Shown here: positions 50,537 to 60,600 of the stretch, piece after piece
How the letters are laid out: each line of letters begins with the position of its first letter
Numbering within the stretch: the stretch's first letter is position 1
Assembly: GCF_014649715.1 (NCBI RefSeq)
Contig: NZ_BMTO01000013.1
Location: 1-64,000 of the forward strand
DNA from: Streptomyces lateritius
Lineage (GTDB): Bacteria; Actinomycetota; Actinomycetes; Streptomycetales; Streptomycetaceae
Length of the DNA stretch: 64,000 nucleotides
Direction of reading: 5' to 3'
Program-made: the position numbers and the translations under genes
The notes under the pieces: model-generated
Told to the model about the DNA's origin: nothing
Databases searched by the model: none
The model's input: the letters and a program-made list of their open reading frames with translations, nothing else

Positions 50537-50929
50537 ATGTCGCTCGACGTCTCACCGGCGCTGTTGGAACAGGCCGAGCGAGGCGAGGTCGACGAAGCCG
50601 ACTTCGTCGACTGCGTCCGGACCTCCCTGCCCTACGCATGGGAGATGATCAGTTCTCTGGTGGCTCAGCTGAAGGTGGACGGCGGAGAGTTCGCCGACAA
50701 CCAGACGCCGCCGCCGAACGAGCAGGCACGTGGTCAGCTGTTGCGTGCACTCGCGAGTGATGCGATCCGTGGTGCGCTGCAGCGGCACTTCGGTGTGCGT
50801 CTGGCCTTCCAGAACTGCCACCGTGTGGCGGTGTTCCCGTTGGATCCGGCGGTGGACGAGCGGCTCGCCCGCTTCACCTCCGTACGGGGTCAGCTGCTCA
50901 ACCAGTCGCCGGAACTGCGCGACTGCTGA
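50537..50929 (+). CDS. Conserved actinobacterial protein, SCO5389 family
   Basis: The 130-residue acidic soluble protein starts MSLDVSPALLEQAERGEVDEADFVDCVR. Conserved Trp in YAWEMISSLVAQL, and a C-terminal half with RHFGVRLAFQNCHRVAVFP. It is recognised as the family named after S. coelicolor SCO5389; function unknown. It is divergent from nucS with a 228-bp shared upstream region, so they may share regulatory signals. Confidence 0.8.
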   Translation: MSLDVSPALLEQAERGEVDEADFVDCVRTSLPYAWEMISSLVAQLKVDGGEFADNQTPPPNEQARGQLLRALASDAIRGALQRHFGVRLAFQNCHRVAVFPLDPAVDERLARFTSVRGQLLNQSPELRDC

Positions 50930-51068
50930 GGCATGGTGCTGCCGCTCCGCATCGCGCGAGACGCGAACGATGCGAGAGGTGTCGGAGCGGCGGCATCCCG
51001 CGCTCACCCATCGACGCACGATGACCATCGATCGACTCATGACGAGCGACGACGCACGCCGCGACGCG

Positions 51069-52103
51069 TCACACCAGCTGCGGCAGAACCTCCGCGCCCA
51101 GCCGCCGCACGTTCTCCTCGGTGGCCGCGAGATCGCCCGTGCCCTCGGCGAGCAGCGCGAAGCGCGTGATGCCCGTACGCTCCGAGGTCGCCGCCAGCCG
51201 GTCCACCGCGAGCCGCGGCGTGCCCACGGGGTGGAGCGCGCACAGCAGCTCCGTGTACGCGACGGGGTCCCGCATCGAGCGGTGCCGGCCGTCCACCGTC
51301 ACATGGGCGTCAAGACCCTGCTTCAGCCAACCGGGCATCGCCTTCACCAGCGCCTCGGCAGCGTCCGCCCGCCGGTCCGCGAGCTGGGCGACACCCGCCG
51401 AGACATGGCCGGCGCCGATCCGCGCGATCTCGTCCGGGGTGTGCCCGGCCTCCCGCGCGAAGCGTCGCCAGGCGGCCACCATCTCGGCCTTGTCCTCGTC
51501 ACCGCAGTGCATCCCCAGCAGCATCGGCAGCCCCCGCTCGGCGGCCAGCCGGACGCTGGTCGGCGAGGTGCAGGCGACGACCACCTCGGGCGACGGGTCA
51601 CCGCCGATCAGCTCGTCGGCGCGGGGCACGACGGCCACCTCGCGGAAGGCGAAGCGTTCTCCCTCGGCCCCGACGCGGGGCTCGTTCAGCCAGCGCAGCA
51701 GCAGGTCGAGCGATTCGGGGAAGCCCTTCTCGTACGCCTCCAGGCCCGCGCCGAACACCTCCAGATCCACCCACGGCCCGCCCCTGCCCACCCCGAGGGT
51801 GAAGCGGCCTCCGGAGGTCAGGTGCAGCAGCGCGGCCTGCTCGCCCAGCGCGACAGGGTGGACGGTGGGGAGCACACTCACCGCCGTGCCGACCCGGAGC
51901 CGCCGCGTGCGCCCGAGCAGCAGTGCCGCCAGGGTCACGGCGGACGGACAGACGCCGTACGGAACGAAGTGGTGCTCGGCGAGCCAGACGGAGTCCAGCC
52001 CCGACTCCTCGGCGACCTCGGCGGTCCGCACCGCTCGGTGCAGCGCCTCCCCCTGACCTTGACCCGGGAACTGGGCGGCCAGAACAAATGTGCCTACGCG
52101 CAT
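51069..52103 (-). CDS. LLM class flavin-dependent oxidoreductase
   Basis: The 344-residue bacterial-luciferase-like barrel has GTFVLAAQFPGQGQ, DSVWLAEHHFVPYG, VSVLPTVHPVALGEQAALL and GRFTLGVGRGGPW. Cofactor could be FMN or F420; the sequence alone does not decide. ATG 52103 gives the usual short start MRVGTF. Substrate unknown. Confidence 0.85.
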   Translation of the reverse strand: MRVGTFVLAAQFPGQGQGEALHRAVRTAEVAEESGLDSVWLAEHHFVPYGVCPSAVTLAALLLGRTRRLRVGTAVSVLPTVHPVALGEQAALLHLTSGGRFTLGVGRGGPWVDLEVFGAGLEAYEKGFPESLDLLLRWLNEPRVGAEGERFAFREVAVVPRADELIGGDPSPEVVVACTSPTSVRLAAERGLPMLLGMHCGDEDKAEMVAAWRRFAREAGHTPDEIARIGAGHVSAGVAQLADRRADAAEALVKAMPGWLKQGLDAHVTVDGRHRSMRDPVAYTELLCALHPVGTPRLAVDRLAATSERTGITRFALLAEGTGDLAATEENVRRLGAEVLPQLV

Positions 52104-52304
52104 CGCCTTCTGCCTCCTTGCGGCCGACGCGTTCTCTCCCCCTCGTACTGGCAACAACGTCTGACACGTGCCAAAGGCAACGGCCCCTCATGAAGTTCTT
52201 GCGATATTCCGCTAACCAGTCCTGGAGGGTGGGGCGGGCCACCGTGTCGCGGCCCGTAGGCTTGTCGGCACCATCCGTGTTCCCGGCCCCCCGTGAGGTG
52301 AATC

Positions 52305-52631
52305 GTGTCCCCGCGTCGCAACCGCCCTCAAGGCGGCGAGAGGCCCGATCCCCAGGCCGAGTCGGGCGACCGGTACGGCGGATCGCAGCGCACCGAGTTC
52401 TGGCAGGGCCAGGAGTGGCTCGTCCGGCACGTGGCCGGCGCCGGCGCCTCAGGCAAGCGCTACCGCTGCCCCGGCTGCGACCAGGAGATCCTCGGGGGCG
52501 CCCCGCACGTCGTGGCCTGGCCGGAGTACGGCGGGGTGGACGACCGACGGCACTGGCACAAGGCGTGCTGGAACGCGAAGGACCGCCGCACCTCAAGGGT
52601 GCAGCGGTCCCGTAACGCGCCGAGGTACTGA
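52305..52631 (+). CDS. Small zinc-ribbon-like protein (often misannotated ATP/GTP-binding)
   Basis: The 108-residue protein has a charged N-terminus and then CPGC (about residue 55) and HWHKAC (about 83-88), a CxxC...HxxxC arrangement that could bind zinc. Basic C-terminus. It is conserved at this place in Streptomyces as I recall. GTG 52305 follows GTGAGGTGAATC. Function unknown. Confidence 0.7.
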   Translation: MSPRRNRPQGGERPDPQAESGDRYGGSQRTEFWQGQEWLVRHVAGAGASGKRYRCPGCDQEILGGAPHVVAWPEYGGVDDRRHWHKACWNAKDRRTSRVQRSRNAPRY

Positions 52632-52671
52632 GCCCTTGGGGCTCGCCCCCGGCGATCGAGGCTCAGGTCCC

Positions 52672-53484
52672 TCAGACGTCCCGGCTGTTCAGCAGGGCGT
52701 ACGCGCCGGCGCCCGCCGCCGCCGTGATGACCAGCAGGATCCACACCGGGTCCCAGCCCGAGGGCCCCGACTGCCCCATGGCCGACCTGCCCGCGTACAG
52801 CGCGATGAGCTGGCTCGGGATCGCGTAGTCGAGGAGCCACTCCTGCACCTTGGCCAGCGACTCCGAGAACATGAACATGGCCGCCACCAGAGGCAGCAGC
52901 AGCACGCCGATCATGATGGTGATGGCACCCGCCGAGTGCCGGACGACCGCGCCGACCGCGAGCGCAAGCAGCCCCAGCTCGGCCATGAACAGACCGACGC
53001 CGACCGTGGCCCGCAGCCACTGCCCGGAGGTGGGCTCCGCGGCGTTGTCCACCATCGCCACCTGCGCCAGGCCGACCAGGGTCGCCGTGACCGTGGTGAT
53101 CGTGAAGACCAGCAGGAAGAAGACGATCGCCTTCGCCGTCAGGACCCGCGCCCGGCTCGGGCAGGCGGTCAGCGTGGTGCGGATCATGCCCGTGCCGTAC
53201 TCGGAGGCGATGGTCAGCACCCCGAGCGTGATCACACAGATCGAGCCGAGCAGCACACCGAAGAAGCCCAGGCCGAGCGCCGACTCGTTCTCGGTCGGCG
53301 CGTTCGACGAGGACACGATCGCCGCCACGGCCAGCCCGACGCCCAGCATCAGGAGCACCATCACGCCCAGCGTCCACATCGTGGAGCGCAGGGAACGGAT
53401 CTTCGTCCACTCCGACGCGAGCGCGTCACCGAGGTGGGCCTTGCGGACCGGAATGGGGGAGACGTACGAGTGGGGGGTGGTCAT
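52672..53484 (-). CDS. ABC-2 type exporter permease (pair 1)
   Basis: The 270-residue protein has six hydrophobic helices after LASEWTKIRSLRSTMWTLGVM, the typical start of Streptomyces ABC-2 permeases. SEYGTGMIRTTLTACPSR is the conserved cytoplasmic motif. It overlaps the ATPase gene by 4 bp and is paralogous to the permease at 54712-55491. Substrate unknown. Confidence 0.85.
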   Translation of the reverse strand: MTTPHSYVSPIPVRKAHLGDALASEWTKIRSLRSTMWTLGVMVLLMLGVGLAVAAIVSSSNAPTENESALGLGFFGVLLGSICVITLGVLTIASEYGTGMIRTTLTACPSRARVLTAKAIVFFLLVFTITTVTATLVGLAQVAMVDNAAEPTSGQWLRATVGVGLFMAELGLLALAVGAVVRHSAGAITIMIGVLLLPLVAAMFMFSESLAKVQEWLLDYAIPSQLIALYAGRSAMGQSGPSGWDPVWILLVITAAAGAGAYALLNSRDV

Positions 53485-54581
53485 CGGGGGTCCTCGGGCT
53501 TCTGGGCGGGCTCGCTCTGCGCTTGCGCGGCGTACGGGTTCTGTCCGGGCGGCGGCGGGGCGTACCAGCCCTGCTGCGGCACCTCGGGGACCACCGGCTG
53601 CTGCGGCGGCGTCCCGTACCCCCCGTGCTGCGGCTGCGGCTGCTGGAGATGGGCCAGCTGGTCCTCGGTGGAGCGGTAGTCCACGGCGCCCTGCGTCATC
53701 CGCATGTACGCCTCCTCCAGGGACGCCTGGTGCGGCGACAGCTCCCAGAGCCGTACGTCCGCGTCGTGCGCCAGATCGCTGATCCGGGGGAGCGGCACGC
53801 CGGTCACGCGCAGCGCCCCGTCCGGCTCGGACATCACCCGGCCGCCGGCCTCGATGAGGGCGGCCGTCAGTTTCTCCCGCTGCTGCGGCTCCGTCTGCGG
53901 GGTGCGCACCCGCGCGAAGTCGGCGGAGTTCGCCGAGATGAAGTCCGTGACGCTCATGTCGGCGAGCAGCTGGCCGCGGCCGATCACGATCAGATGGTCG
54001 GCGGTCAGCGCCATCTCGCTCATGAGGTGGCTGGAGACGAAGACCGTCCGGCCCTCGGCCGCGAGCTTCTTCATCAGGTTCCGGACCCAGAGGATGCCCT
54101 CGGGGTCGAGGCCGTTGACCGGCTCGTCGAAGAGCAGCACCTGCGGGTCGCCGAGCAGCGCCGCCGCGATGCCGAGGCGCTGCCCCATGCCGAGCGAGAA
54201 ACCCTTGGAGCGGCGCTTGGCGACGTCCTGGAGGCCGACGACCCCGAGGACCTCGTCCACCCGCTGCGCCGGGATACCGGCGAGCTGGGCGAGCGACAGC
54301 AGGTGGCTGCGGGCGCTGCGGCCGCCGTGCACGGCCTTGGCGTCGAGCAGCGCCCCGACCTGGCGGGGCGCGTTCGGCAGCTGCCGGAAGGGATGGCCGC
54401 CGATCGTGACGTGGCCGGAGGTCGGCCGGTCGAGACCAAGGATCATGCGCATGGTCGTCGACTTGCCGGAGCCGTTGGGCCCGAGGAAACCGGTGACGGT
54501 CCCGGGCCGTACGTGGAAGGAAAGGTTGTACACGGCCGTCTTGGCGCCGTAGCGCTTCGTCAGGCCGACTGCCTCGATCAT
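53481..54581 (-). CDS. ABC transporter ATP-binding protein (pair 1)
   Basis: The 366-residue ATPase has Walker A GPNGSGKST, signature FSLGMGQRLGIA, Walker B VLLFDEPVNGLD, and a C-terminal extension of about 65 residues rich in Gln/Pro/Gly/Tyr. Partner of the permease encoded downstream. ATG 54581 (MIEAVGLTKRYG) matches the family start; an ATG 15 bp upstream is also open. Confidence 0.88.
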   Translation of the reverse strand: MIEAVGLTKRYGAKTAVYNLSFHVRPGTVTGFLGPNGSGKSTTMRMILGLDRPTSGHVTIGGHPFRQLPNAPRQVGALLDAKAVHGGRSARSHLLSLAQLAGIPAQRVDEVLGVVGLQDVAKRRSKGFSLGMGQRLGIAAALLGDPQVLLFDEPVNGLDPEGILWVRNLMKKLAAEGRTVFVSSHLMSEMALTADHLIVIGRGQLLADMSVTDFISANSADFARVRTPQTEPQQREKLTAALIEAGGRVMSEPDGALRVTGVPLPRISDLAHDADVRLWELSPHQASLEEAYMRMTQGAVDYRSTEDQLAHLQQPQPQHGGYGTPPQQPVVPEVPQQGWYAPPPPGQNPYAAQAQSEPAQKPEDPR

Positions 54582-54711
54582 TCTCCAGAGCCCCATCGAC
54601 AGGTCAGGTCGTCGTCGGGGCCGTGGCCGTCGGCCGGAGCCCCCCGTATGAGCTAGGAGCTTATCGAGCCGTTGACGGTTCCGGCGAAGCGTGAACTGTG
54701 AACGACGGCCC

Positions 54712-55491
54712 CTACGCGTCCCGCCGCTTCAGGACCAGGTAGCCGCCCAGGAGCGAGGCGGCCACCCAGATCAGCATGATCCCGAGCCCGCCCCACGGGC
54801 CGTACGGAGCCTTCTCCGAGTTCAACGCGTCGGGCACGACCTGCATGATCTTGGATCCGGCCTGGTCGGGGAAGTACCGGGCCACCTCCTTGGCCTTCGG
54901 GACCGCCGACAGGATCTGCGAGACCAGGAAGAAGAACGGCACGAGAATGCCGAGGGAGAGCATCGAGGAGCGCAGCATCGCCGCCACGCCCATGGAGAAG
55001 ACCGCGATCAGACCCATGTAGAGCCCGCCGCCGACCACCGCCCGCAGGACGTTGTCCGCGCCGAGCGTGGTGCGGTGCTCGCCGAGCAGCGCCTGCCCCA
55101 GGAAGAACGACAGGAAGCTCGTCGCCAGACCGACCACCAGGGCGAGCGCCCCGGCCACCGCGATCTTGGAGAAGAGGAAGGTGGCGCGCTGTGGAACGGC
55201 CGCCAGCGAGGTGCGGATCATGCCCGACGAGTACTCGGTGCCGACCACCAGGACCCCGAAGACCACCATCGCCAGCTGGCCGAGCATCATCCCGGAGAAG
55301 CTGACGAAGGTCGGGTCGAACGTCGCCCGCTCGGCCTCGCTGAGGTCGTCGAACGTCGACTGCAGCAGCGCGCACAGCGCCGCCCCCATCGCCACCGTCA
55401 CGAGCAAAGCGCTCGCCAGGGTCCAGACCGTCGAGGAGACCGTCCGGATCTTGGTCCACTCCGACTGGAGGACCGCGGATACCGCTGCCAT
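54712..55491 (-). CDS. ABC-2 type exporter permease (pair 2)
   Basis: The 259-residue six-helix permease has LQSEWTKIRTVSSTVWTLASA and TEYSSGMIRTSLAAVPQR, parallel to pair 1. It is encoded 3 bp after the ATPase of pair 2. Together with pair 1 it forms a tandem duplication with identical gene order. Confidence 0.85.
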   Translation of the reverse strand: MAAVSAVLQSEWTKIRTVSSTVWTLASALLVTVAMGAALCALLQSTFDDLSEAERATFDPTFVSFSGMMLGQLAMVVFGVLVVGTEYSSGMIRTSLAAVPQRATFLFSKIAVAGALALVVGLATSFLSFFLGQALLGEHRTTLGADNVLRAVVGGGLYMGLIAVFSMGVAAMLRSSMLSLGILVPFFFLVSQILSAVPKAKEVARYFPDQAGSKIMQVVPDALNSEKAPYGPWGGLGIMLIWVAASLLGGYLVLKRRDA

Positions 55492-55494
55492 CGT

Positions 55495-56484
55495 TCAGGC
55501 TCCCTTGGTGGTGTCGCCCCAGCGGGGTCCGGCGGCGGGGGGCGCCGTCACGCCCTGTCCGTCCGCGCCGTGTACGTTCGTGCCGTGCGCGTGGTACTCC
55601 ACCGCGCCGGCCGTCATCTGCATGAACGCCTCTTCCAGGGAGGCGCGCTGCGCACTCAGCTCGTGCAGCACCAGGCCGTTCTCGGCGGCCAATTCACCGA
55701 GCTTCTCGGTCGTGGCCCCGTCCACCTCCAACGTGCCGCCGCCCGCCTCGACGGGGGTGAAACCGTTGGCGTGCAGGGCGTCCAGGAGCTGCTCCCGCTG
55801 CGGCGAGCGGAGCCGTACGTAACTCCGTGAATTCTGCTGGATGAAATCCGCCATCGACGTGTCGGCCAGCAGCTTTCCCTGGCCGATCACGATGAGATGA
55901 TCAGCCGTCAGGGCCATTTCACTCATCAGATGACTGGAAACGAAGATCGTCCGACCCTCGGCCGCGAGCGCCTTCATCAGATTGCGGATCCAGTGAATTC
56001 CCTCGGGGTCCAGACCATTGACGGGTTCGTCGAACATCAGGATCTCGGGATCACCGAGAAGCGCCGAGGCGATTCCCAGCCGCTGCCCCATGCCGAGGGA
56101 GAAGCCCTTCGACTTCTTCCGCGCGACCGCCGTCAGGCCGACCAGGTCGAGGACCTCGCCGACGCGGCTCGCCGGGATGCGGTTCGACTGCGCGAGGCAG
56201 AGCAGGTTGTTGTACGCGGAGCGGCCGCCGTGCATCGCCTTGGCGTCGAGCAGCGCCCCGATGTACTTCAACGGCTCCTGCAGCTCGCGGTAGTGCTTGC
56301 CGTCGATCCGCACCGTACCGCTCGTCGGATTGTCCAGATCGAGCATCATGCGCATGGTCGTCGACTTCCCGGCCCCGTTGGGCCCGAGGAAGCCGGTGAC
56401 CACGCCCGGCCGGACCTGGAAGGAGAGATGGTCGACCGCCGTCTTCGTTCCGAAGCGCTTGGTGAGGCCCTCGAGCTCGATCAT
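55495..56484 (-). CDS. ABC transporter ATP-binding protein (pair 2)
   Basis: The 329-residue ATPase has Walker A GPNGAGKST, signature FSLGMGQRLGIA and Walker B ILMFDEPVNGLD. Closely paralogous to 53481-54581 (for example FVSSHLMSEMALTADHLIV is identical in both) but without its Gln/Pro-rich tail. ATG 56484. Confidence 0.88.
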   Translation of the reverse strand: MIELEGLTKRFGTKTAVDHLSFQVRPGVVTGFLGPNGAGKSTTMRMMLDLDNPTSGTVRIDGKHYRELQEPLKYIGALLDAKAMHGGRSAYNNLLCLAQSNRIPASRVGEVLDLVGLTAVARKKSKGFSLGMGQRLGIASALLGDPEILMFDEPVNGLDPEGIHWIRNLMKALAAEGRTIFVSSHLMSEMALTADHLIVIGQGKLLADTSMADFIQQNSRSYVRLRSPQREQLLDALHANGFTPVEAGGGTLEVDGATTEKLGELAAENGLVLHELSAQRASLEEAFMQMTAGAVEYHAHGTNVHGADGQGVTAPPAAGPRWGDTTKGA

Positions 56485-56582
56485 GCGTACCAACCTACGG
56501 GCGCGAAAAACCCTCCGCCACCGGAATGACGGAGGGTTTGCGCTTCTTTTCGAGGCTCGGCTCCTCGCCGGGCGCTCTTGGC

Positions 56583-57521
56583 CTACCTGGTCTGCTGGGC
56601 CGGGACGCCGCGAGTGGCCGGCTCGTCGTCGATCGGGGAGCCGGCCGCCGCCACCGCGGCACCGGTCAGCGTCGCCAGCATCTCGCGGACGTTGGTCAGC
56701 TGGGCGTTGATCGAGTCGCGACGGTTCGTCAGCGCCGCCAGCTCGCGCTCCGATTCCGAGCGGATCCGGTCGGCCTTGGCGTTCGCGTCGGCCACGATGT
56801 CCTCGGCCTGGCGCTGCGCCGTCTCCACCGTCTGGCGCGCCCGGCGCTCCGCGTCCGTACGCAGCTTCTCGGCCTCCAGGCGGAGCTGCTCGGCGCGGTG
56901 CTCGATCTCGGCGAGGCGCTTCTCGGCCTTGGCCTGACGCGAGGCCAGGTCACGCTCCGACTGCTCGCGGCGCTTGGCCAGGTTGGTCTCGAAGTCCGCG
57001 GCGGCCTGGGCGGCCTTGGCACGGGTCTCCTCGAAGAGGGCGTCCGCCTCCTCACGCTTGGACTGTGCGTCCTTCTGCGCCTCCGCGCGCAGCGAGTTGG
57101 CCTCGCCCTGCGCCTTCTCGACGATCCGGACGCCCTCGTCCTCGGCCTTCGCCTTGCGCTCCGCCGCGAACGACTCGGCGTCGTTGCGCACCTGCTGGGC
57201 GGCCGACTCGGCCAGCTCACGGTGCTGCTCGGCGGCGCGACGGGCCTCCTCGCGCAGGTCCTTCGCCTCCTCCTCGGCGAGACGGAGGATCTTCTCGACG
57301 CGGGCACCCAGACCGGCGTACGACGGCTCGGCGTCGGTGACCTGGGCCTGGGCGTTCTGCGTCTCGAGGTGGAGCTCCTCGATGCGCTTTTCCAGAGAGG
57401 TGATTCGGGCCAGAGCACTGTCACGGTCGGCGACGAGCTTGGTAATGCGGTCGTCCACCTGACCGCGGTCGTAACCACGCCGCACGAGCTCGAAGCCGAA
57501 GGGGGAGGAAGTGTCGCTCAT
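56583..57521 (-). CDS. filP: FilP, intermediate-filament-like coiled-coil protein
   Basis: The 312-residue protein starts SDTSSPFGFELVRRGYDRGQVDDRI, a short DivIVA-like head, and is then almost entirely coiled coil in Ala/Glu/Arg/Gln from residue 40 to 280. A Thr/Pro-containing end follows. Size and order match S. coelicolor FilP (SCO5396), which forms filaments near hyphal tips and interacts with DivIVA and Scy. scy lies just upstream on the same strand. Confidence 0.93.
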   Translation of the reverse strand: MSDTSSPFGFELVRRGYDRGQVDDRITKLVADRDSALARITSLEKRIEELHLETQNAQAQVTDAEPSYAGLGARVEKILRLAEEEAKDLREEARRAAEQHRELAESAAQQVRNDAESFAAERKAKAEDEGVRIVEKAQGEANSLRAEAQKDAQSKREEADALFEETRAKAAQAAADFETNLAKRREQSERDLASRQAKAEKRLAEIEHRAEQLRLEAEKLRTDAERRARQTVETAQRQAEDIVADANAKADRIRSESERELAALTNRRDSINAQLTNVREMLATLTGAAVAAAGSPIDDEPATRGVPAQQTR

Positions 57522-57635
57522 GGGGTTCCTGTCGAATGAGACCGGTGAGGTGTTAGGGGGAATCCTAGGGGCCGAAGCGGCGTGTCATCGAGCGGATGTC
57601 CGTTTGATCTGGAGAATGTCCAGCCTTTTGAGTGG

Positions 57636-60600
57636 CTAGCTCTCGGAAGACTTGCCACTCGAACGTGTACTCCCCGCCGACGCGCCCGCCTTGACCCCAT
57701 CCTTCGTACCCGTGGACGGAGCCTCGAAAGACTCCAACGCTTCGAGAACGTCCTGGACACGGGAGATCTCGGCATTGATGTCCTCCCGACGGCGCACCAG
57801 TACATCCAGTTCCCGCTTGCCCTCCGAGATCATCTTCTCGGACTCGTGCTCCGCCTCCGCCTTGATCTTCTCGGCTTCGGCGATGAGGGACGCCTTCTTC
57901 TGCTCGGCCTCCTTCAGGAGCGCCTCCGCCTTCTTCACCGCGGCGATCCGGACCTTGCTCGCCTCCGAACTCGCCTCCGAGACCATCTCCTTGGCCTTCG
58001 CCTCGGCCTCCGCCCGCTGCTCGGTCGCGGCCTTCACCAGCTTGTCGACGCGCTCCCCGGCCGTCTTCATCTGCTCGGCCGTCTCGCGCCGCGCCCGATC
58101 GTGCAGCTCCTCGATCTCGCCCTCGATCCGGGCCCGGAGCTCCTCGGCCCGCTCCCTTATGGCCGTCGCGTCGCTGCGCGCGCCCACCAGCAGTTCGTCC
58201 GCGTCGGTACGCGCCTTCTCCACCAGCGAGTTGCCCTCGACCGTCGCCTCCGCGACGATCCGGTCGGCCTCCTGACGGGCCGCGCCCACCATCGTGTCCG
58301 CCTGCGACTCCGCCTCGGTGGTGGCGCGCAGCGCCTCCTCCTGTGCCTTCGCCATCAGCTGGTCCGCCTGCTCGGCGGCGTCCGAGCGGCGCTTGGCACC
58401 GGCCTCGCGGGCCTCGTCGAGCGTACGGTCCGCCTCGGCACGCGCCTCGGCACGCATCTGCTCCGCCGCCGCCTCGGCGTCCGCCCGCACCCGCTCCGAC
58501 TCGGCCCGGATCCGCTCGGCCGCCTGCTGGGCCGCGCCGACCGTCTCCGCGGCCTCCGCCCGCAGCCGCTCCGCGTCGTCCGACGCCTGCCCGACCGTCC
58601 GCTCCGCCTGCTGCGTCGCCTCGCTCGTCAAAGACTCGGCCAGCTCCGCCGCCTCGGCGGTGATCCGCTCGGCCTGGCTCGTCGCCTCCGCGATGAGCTG
58701 GTCCGCCTGCTCGGCGGCGTCCGAGCGGCGCTTGTCGGCGGCCTTGCGGGCCTCGTCCAGGACCTGCTCGCTGTCGGCGAGCGCGGCGTTGCGCAGCGCC
58801 TCGGCGTGCGCCTCGCCGTCCCGCTTGACCTGCTCGGCCTCGGTCCGCAGCCGCAGCGCGTCCTGCTCCGTCGTCTCCAGCAGCTCCGCCGCCTCGGCGG
58901 TGATCCGCTCGGCCTCGCTCCTCGCCTTACCGATGAGCTGGTCCGCCTGCTCGGCCGCGTCCGTGCGCCGCTTGTCGGCGGCCTTGCGGGCCTCGTCCAA
59001 AACCTGCTCGCCGTCGGCGCGGGCGGCCGCCCGCAGCGCCTCGGCCTCGGCGACACCCTCCGCCTTGACCTGTTCCGCCTCGGCGAGCAGTCGCTCCACC
59101 TCGGCCGTGATCCGCTCCGCCTCCGTGCGCGCCTCGCCCACCAGGGCGTCCGCCTGGGCCGCGGCCTCCGAGCGGATCCGGTTGGCGTCCTCGCGGGCGT
59201 CGGCACGGGTGCGGGCCGCGTCCTGCTCGGCCGCGGCGAGCGAGTCCGTCGCCTCCGTCCGCAACCGCTGTGCGTACTCGGCGGTGTCCGTGCGCAGCTT
59301 CTCCGACTCGGCGATCGCGTCCGCGACCGTCCGCTCGGCCAGCGCCTTCGCCGCCTCCGACTCCTCCTGGGCGCGCTGCCGGGTGCGGCCCGCGTCCTCG
59401 GTGGCCCGCTCCCGCTCCTCGTACGCGTCGGCGCGGAGCCGGTCCGCCTCCTCCTGCGCCTCGGACCTCGTGCGCTCCGCCACGTGCTCGGCGGCGCTGC
59501 GCAGGCCCGCGATCTCCTCCTCGGCCTGCTCGCGCAGCCCGGCGACCGAGTCCCGTACCTCCTGGGCGGTCTGCTCGGCCGCGGACACCATCTCCGTGGC
59601 CCGCCGGTCCGCCTCCTCGACCAGGCGCTGGGCCTCGGTCTGCGCCTCCTCCACCCGCTTGCGGGCGGAGGCGAGCAGCTCCTCGGACTGCTCGCGGGCG
59701 TGCTCACGCTCCCGGCCGGCCTCGGAACGGGCCGACTCCAGCGTCTCCTCGGCCTCCCGGCGCCGCCGGTTGGCCTCCTCCTGCGCGGCGGCCAGTGCCT
59801 CCGCGGCCTCGGCGGCGACGCGCTCGGCGGCGGCCGCGGCCTCGGCACGGACCCGGTCGGCGCTCTCCTGCGCCTCCGACCTGAGCCGCTCGGCCTCCGT
59901 CGCCGCCTCGGCGCGCAGCCGTACGGCCGCGGCCTCGGCCTCGGCCCGCGCGGTGGACGCGTCCGACGCGGCCTCCGTGCGCAGCCGCTCGGCCTCCTGC
60001 TCGGCCTGCGCCTGGAGCGTACGGATCCGCTCGGCGGCCTCCGTGCGCAGCCGCTCCGTCTCCTCGGCGGCCTCGCGCCGGATGCGCTCGCTCTCGGTGC
60101 GGGCCTCCGCCAGCTCCCGGCCGGCGCTCTCGACCCGCGACTCGGCCTCGGTGTGCAGCCGGGTCAGCTCCTCGGCCGCCTCCGCGGTCCGCGCCGCCGC
60201 GGCCCGCTCGGCGTCCTCGCGCAGTTCGGCCGCGGTCTTCGCGGCGGACTCCTTGACGGCCTCCGCCTGCTCCTCGGCCTCGGCCCGCATCCGCTCGGCC
60301 TCGGCGCGGGTGCGCTCCAGCGTCTCCTCGGCCTGGGTGCGCAGCGTCTGCGCCCGCTCCATCGCCTCGGAACGGACCCGCTCGCTCTCGGCGCCCGCGC
60401 CGGCGCGCAGCTCGTCGGCGTCGGTGCGGGCCTTGGTCAGCAGCTCCTCGGCGGTTCGGGCCGCCTCCTCGATCTGCTGGACCGCCTCGCGCCGGGCCTC
60501 GCCGCGGATCTTCTCGCCCTCGGCGATCGCCTCCGCCCGCAGCTGCTCGGCCTCGCCGCGCAGCCGGCGCGCCTCCTCCTGCAGCTCGACCGTCTTGGCG

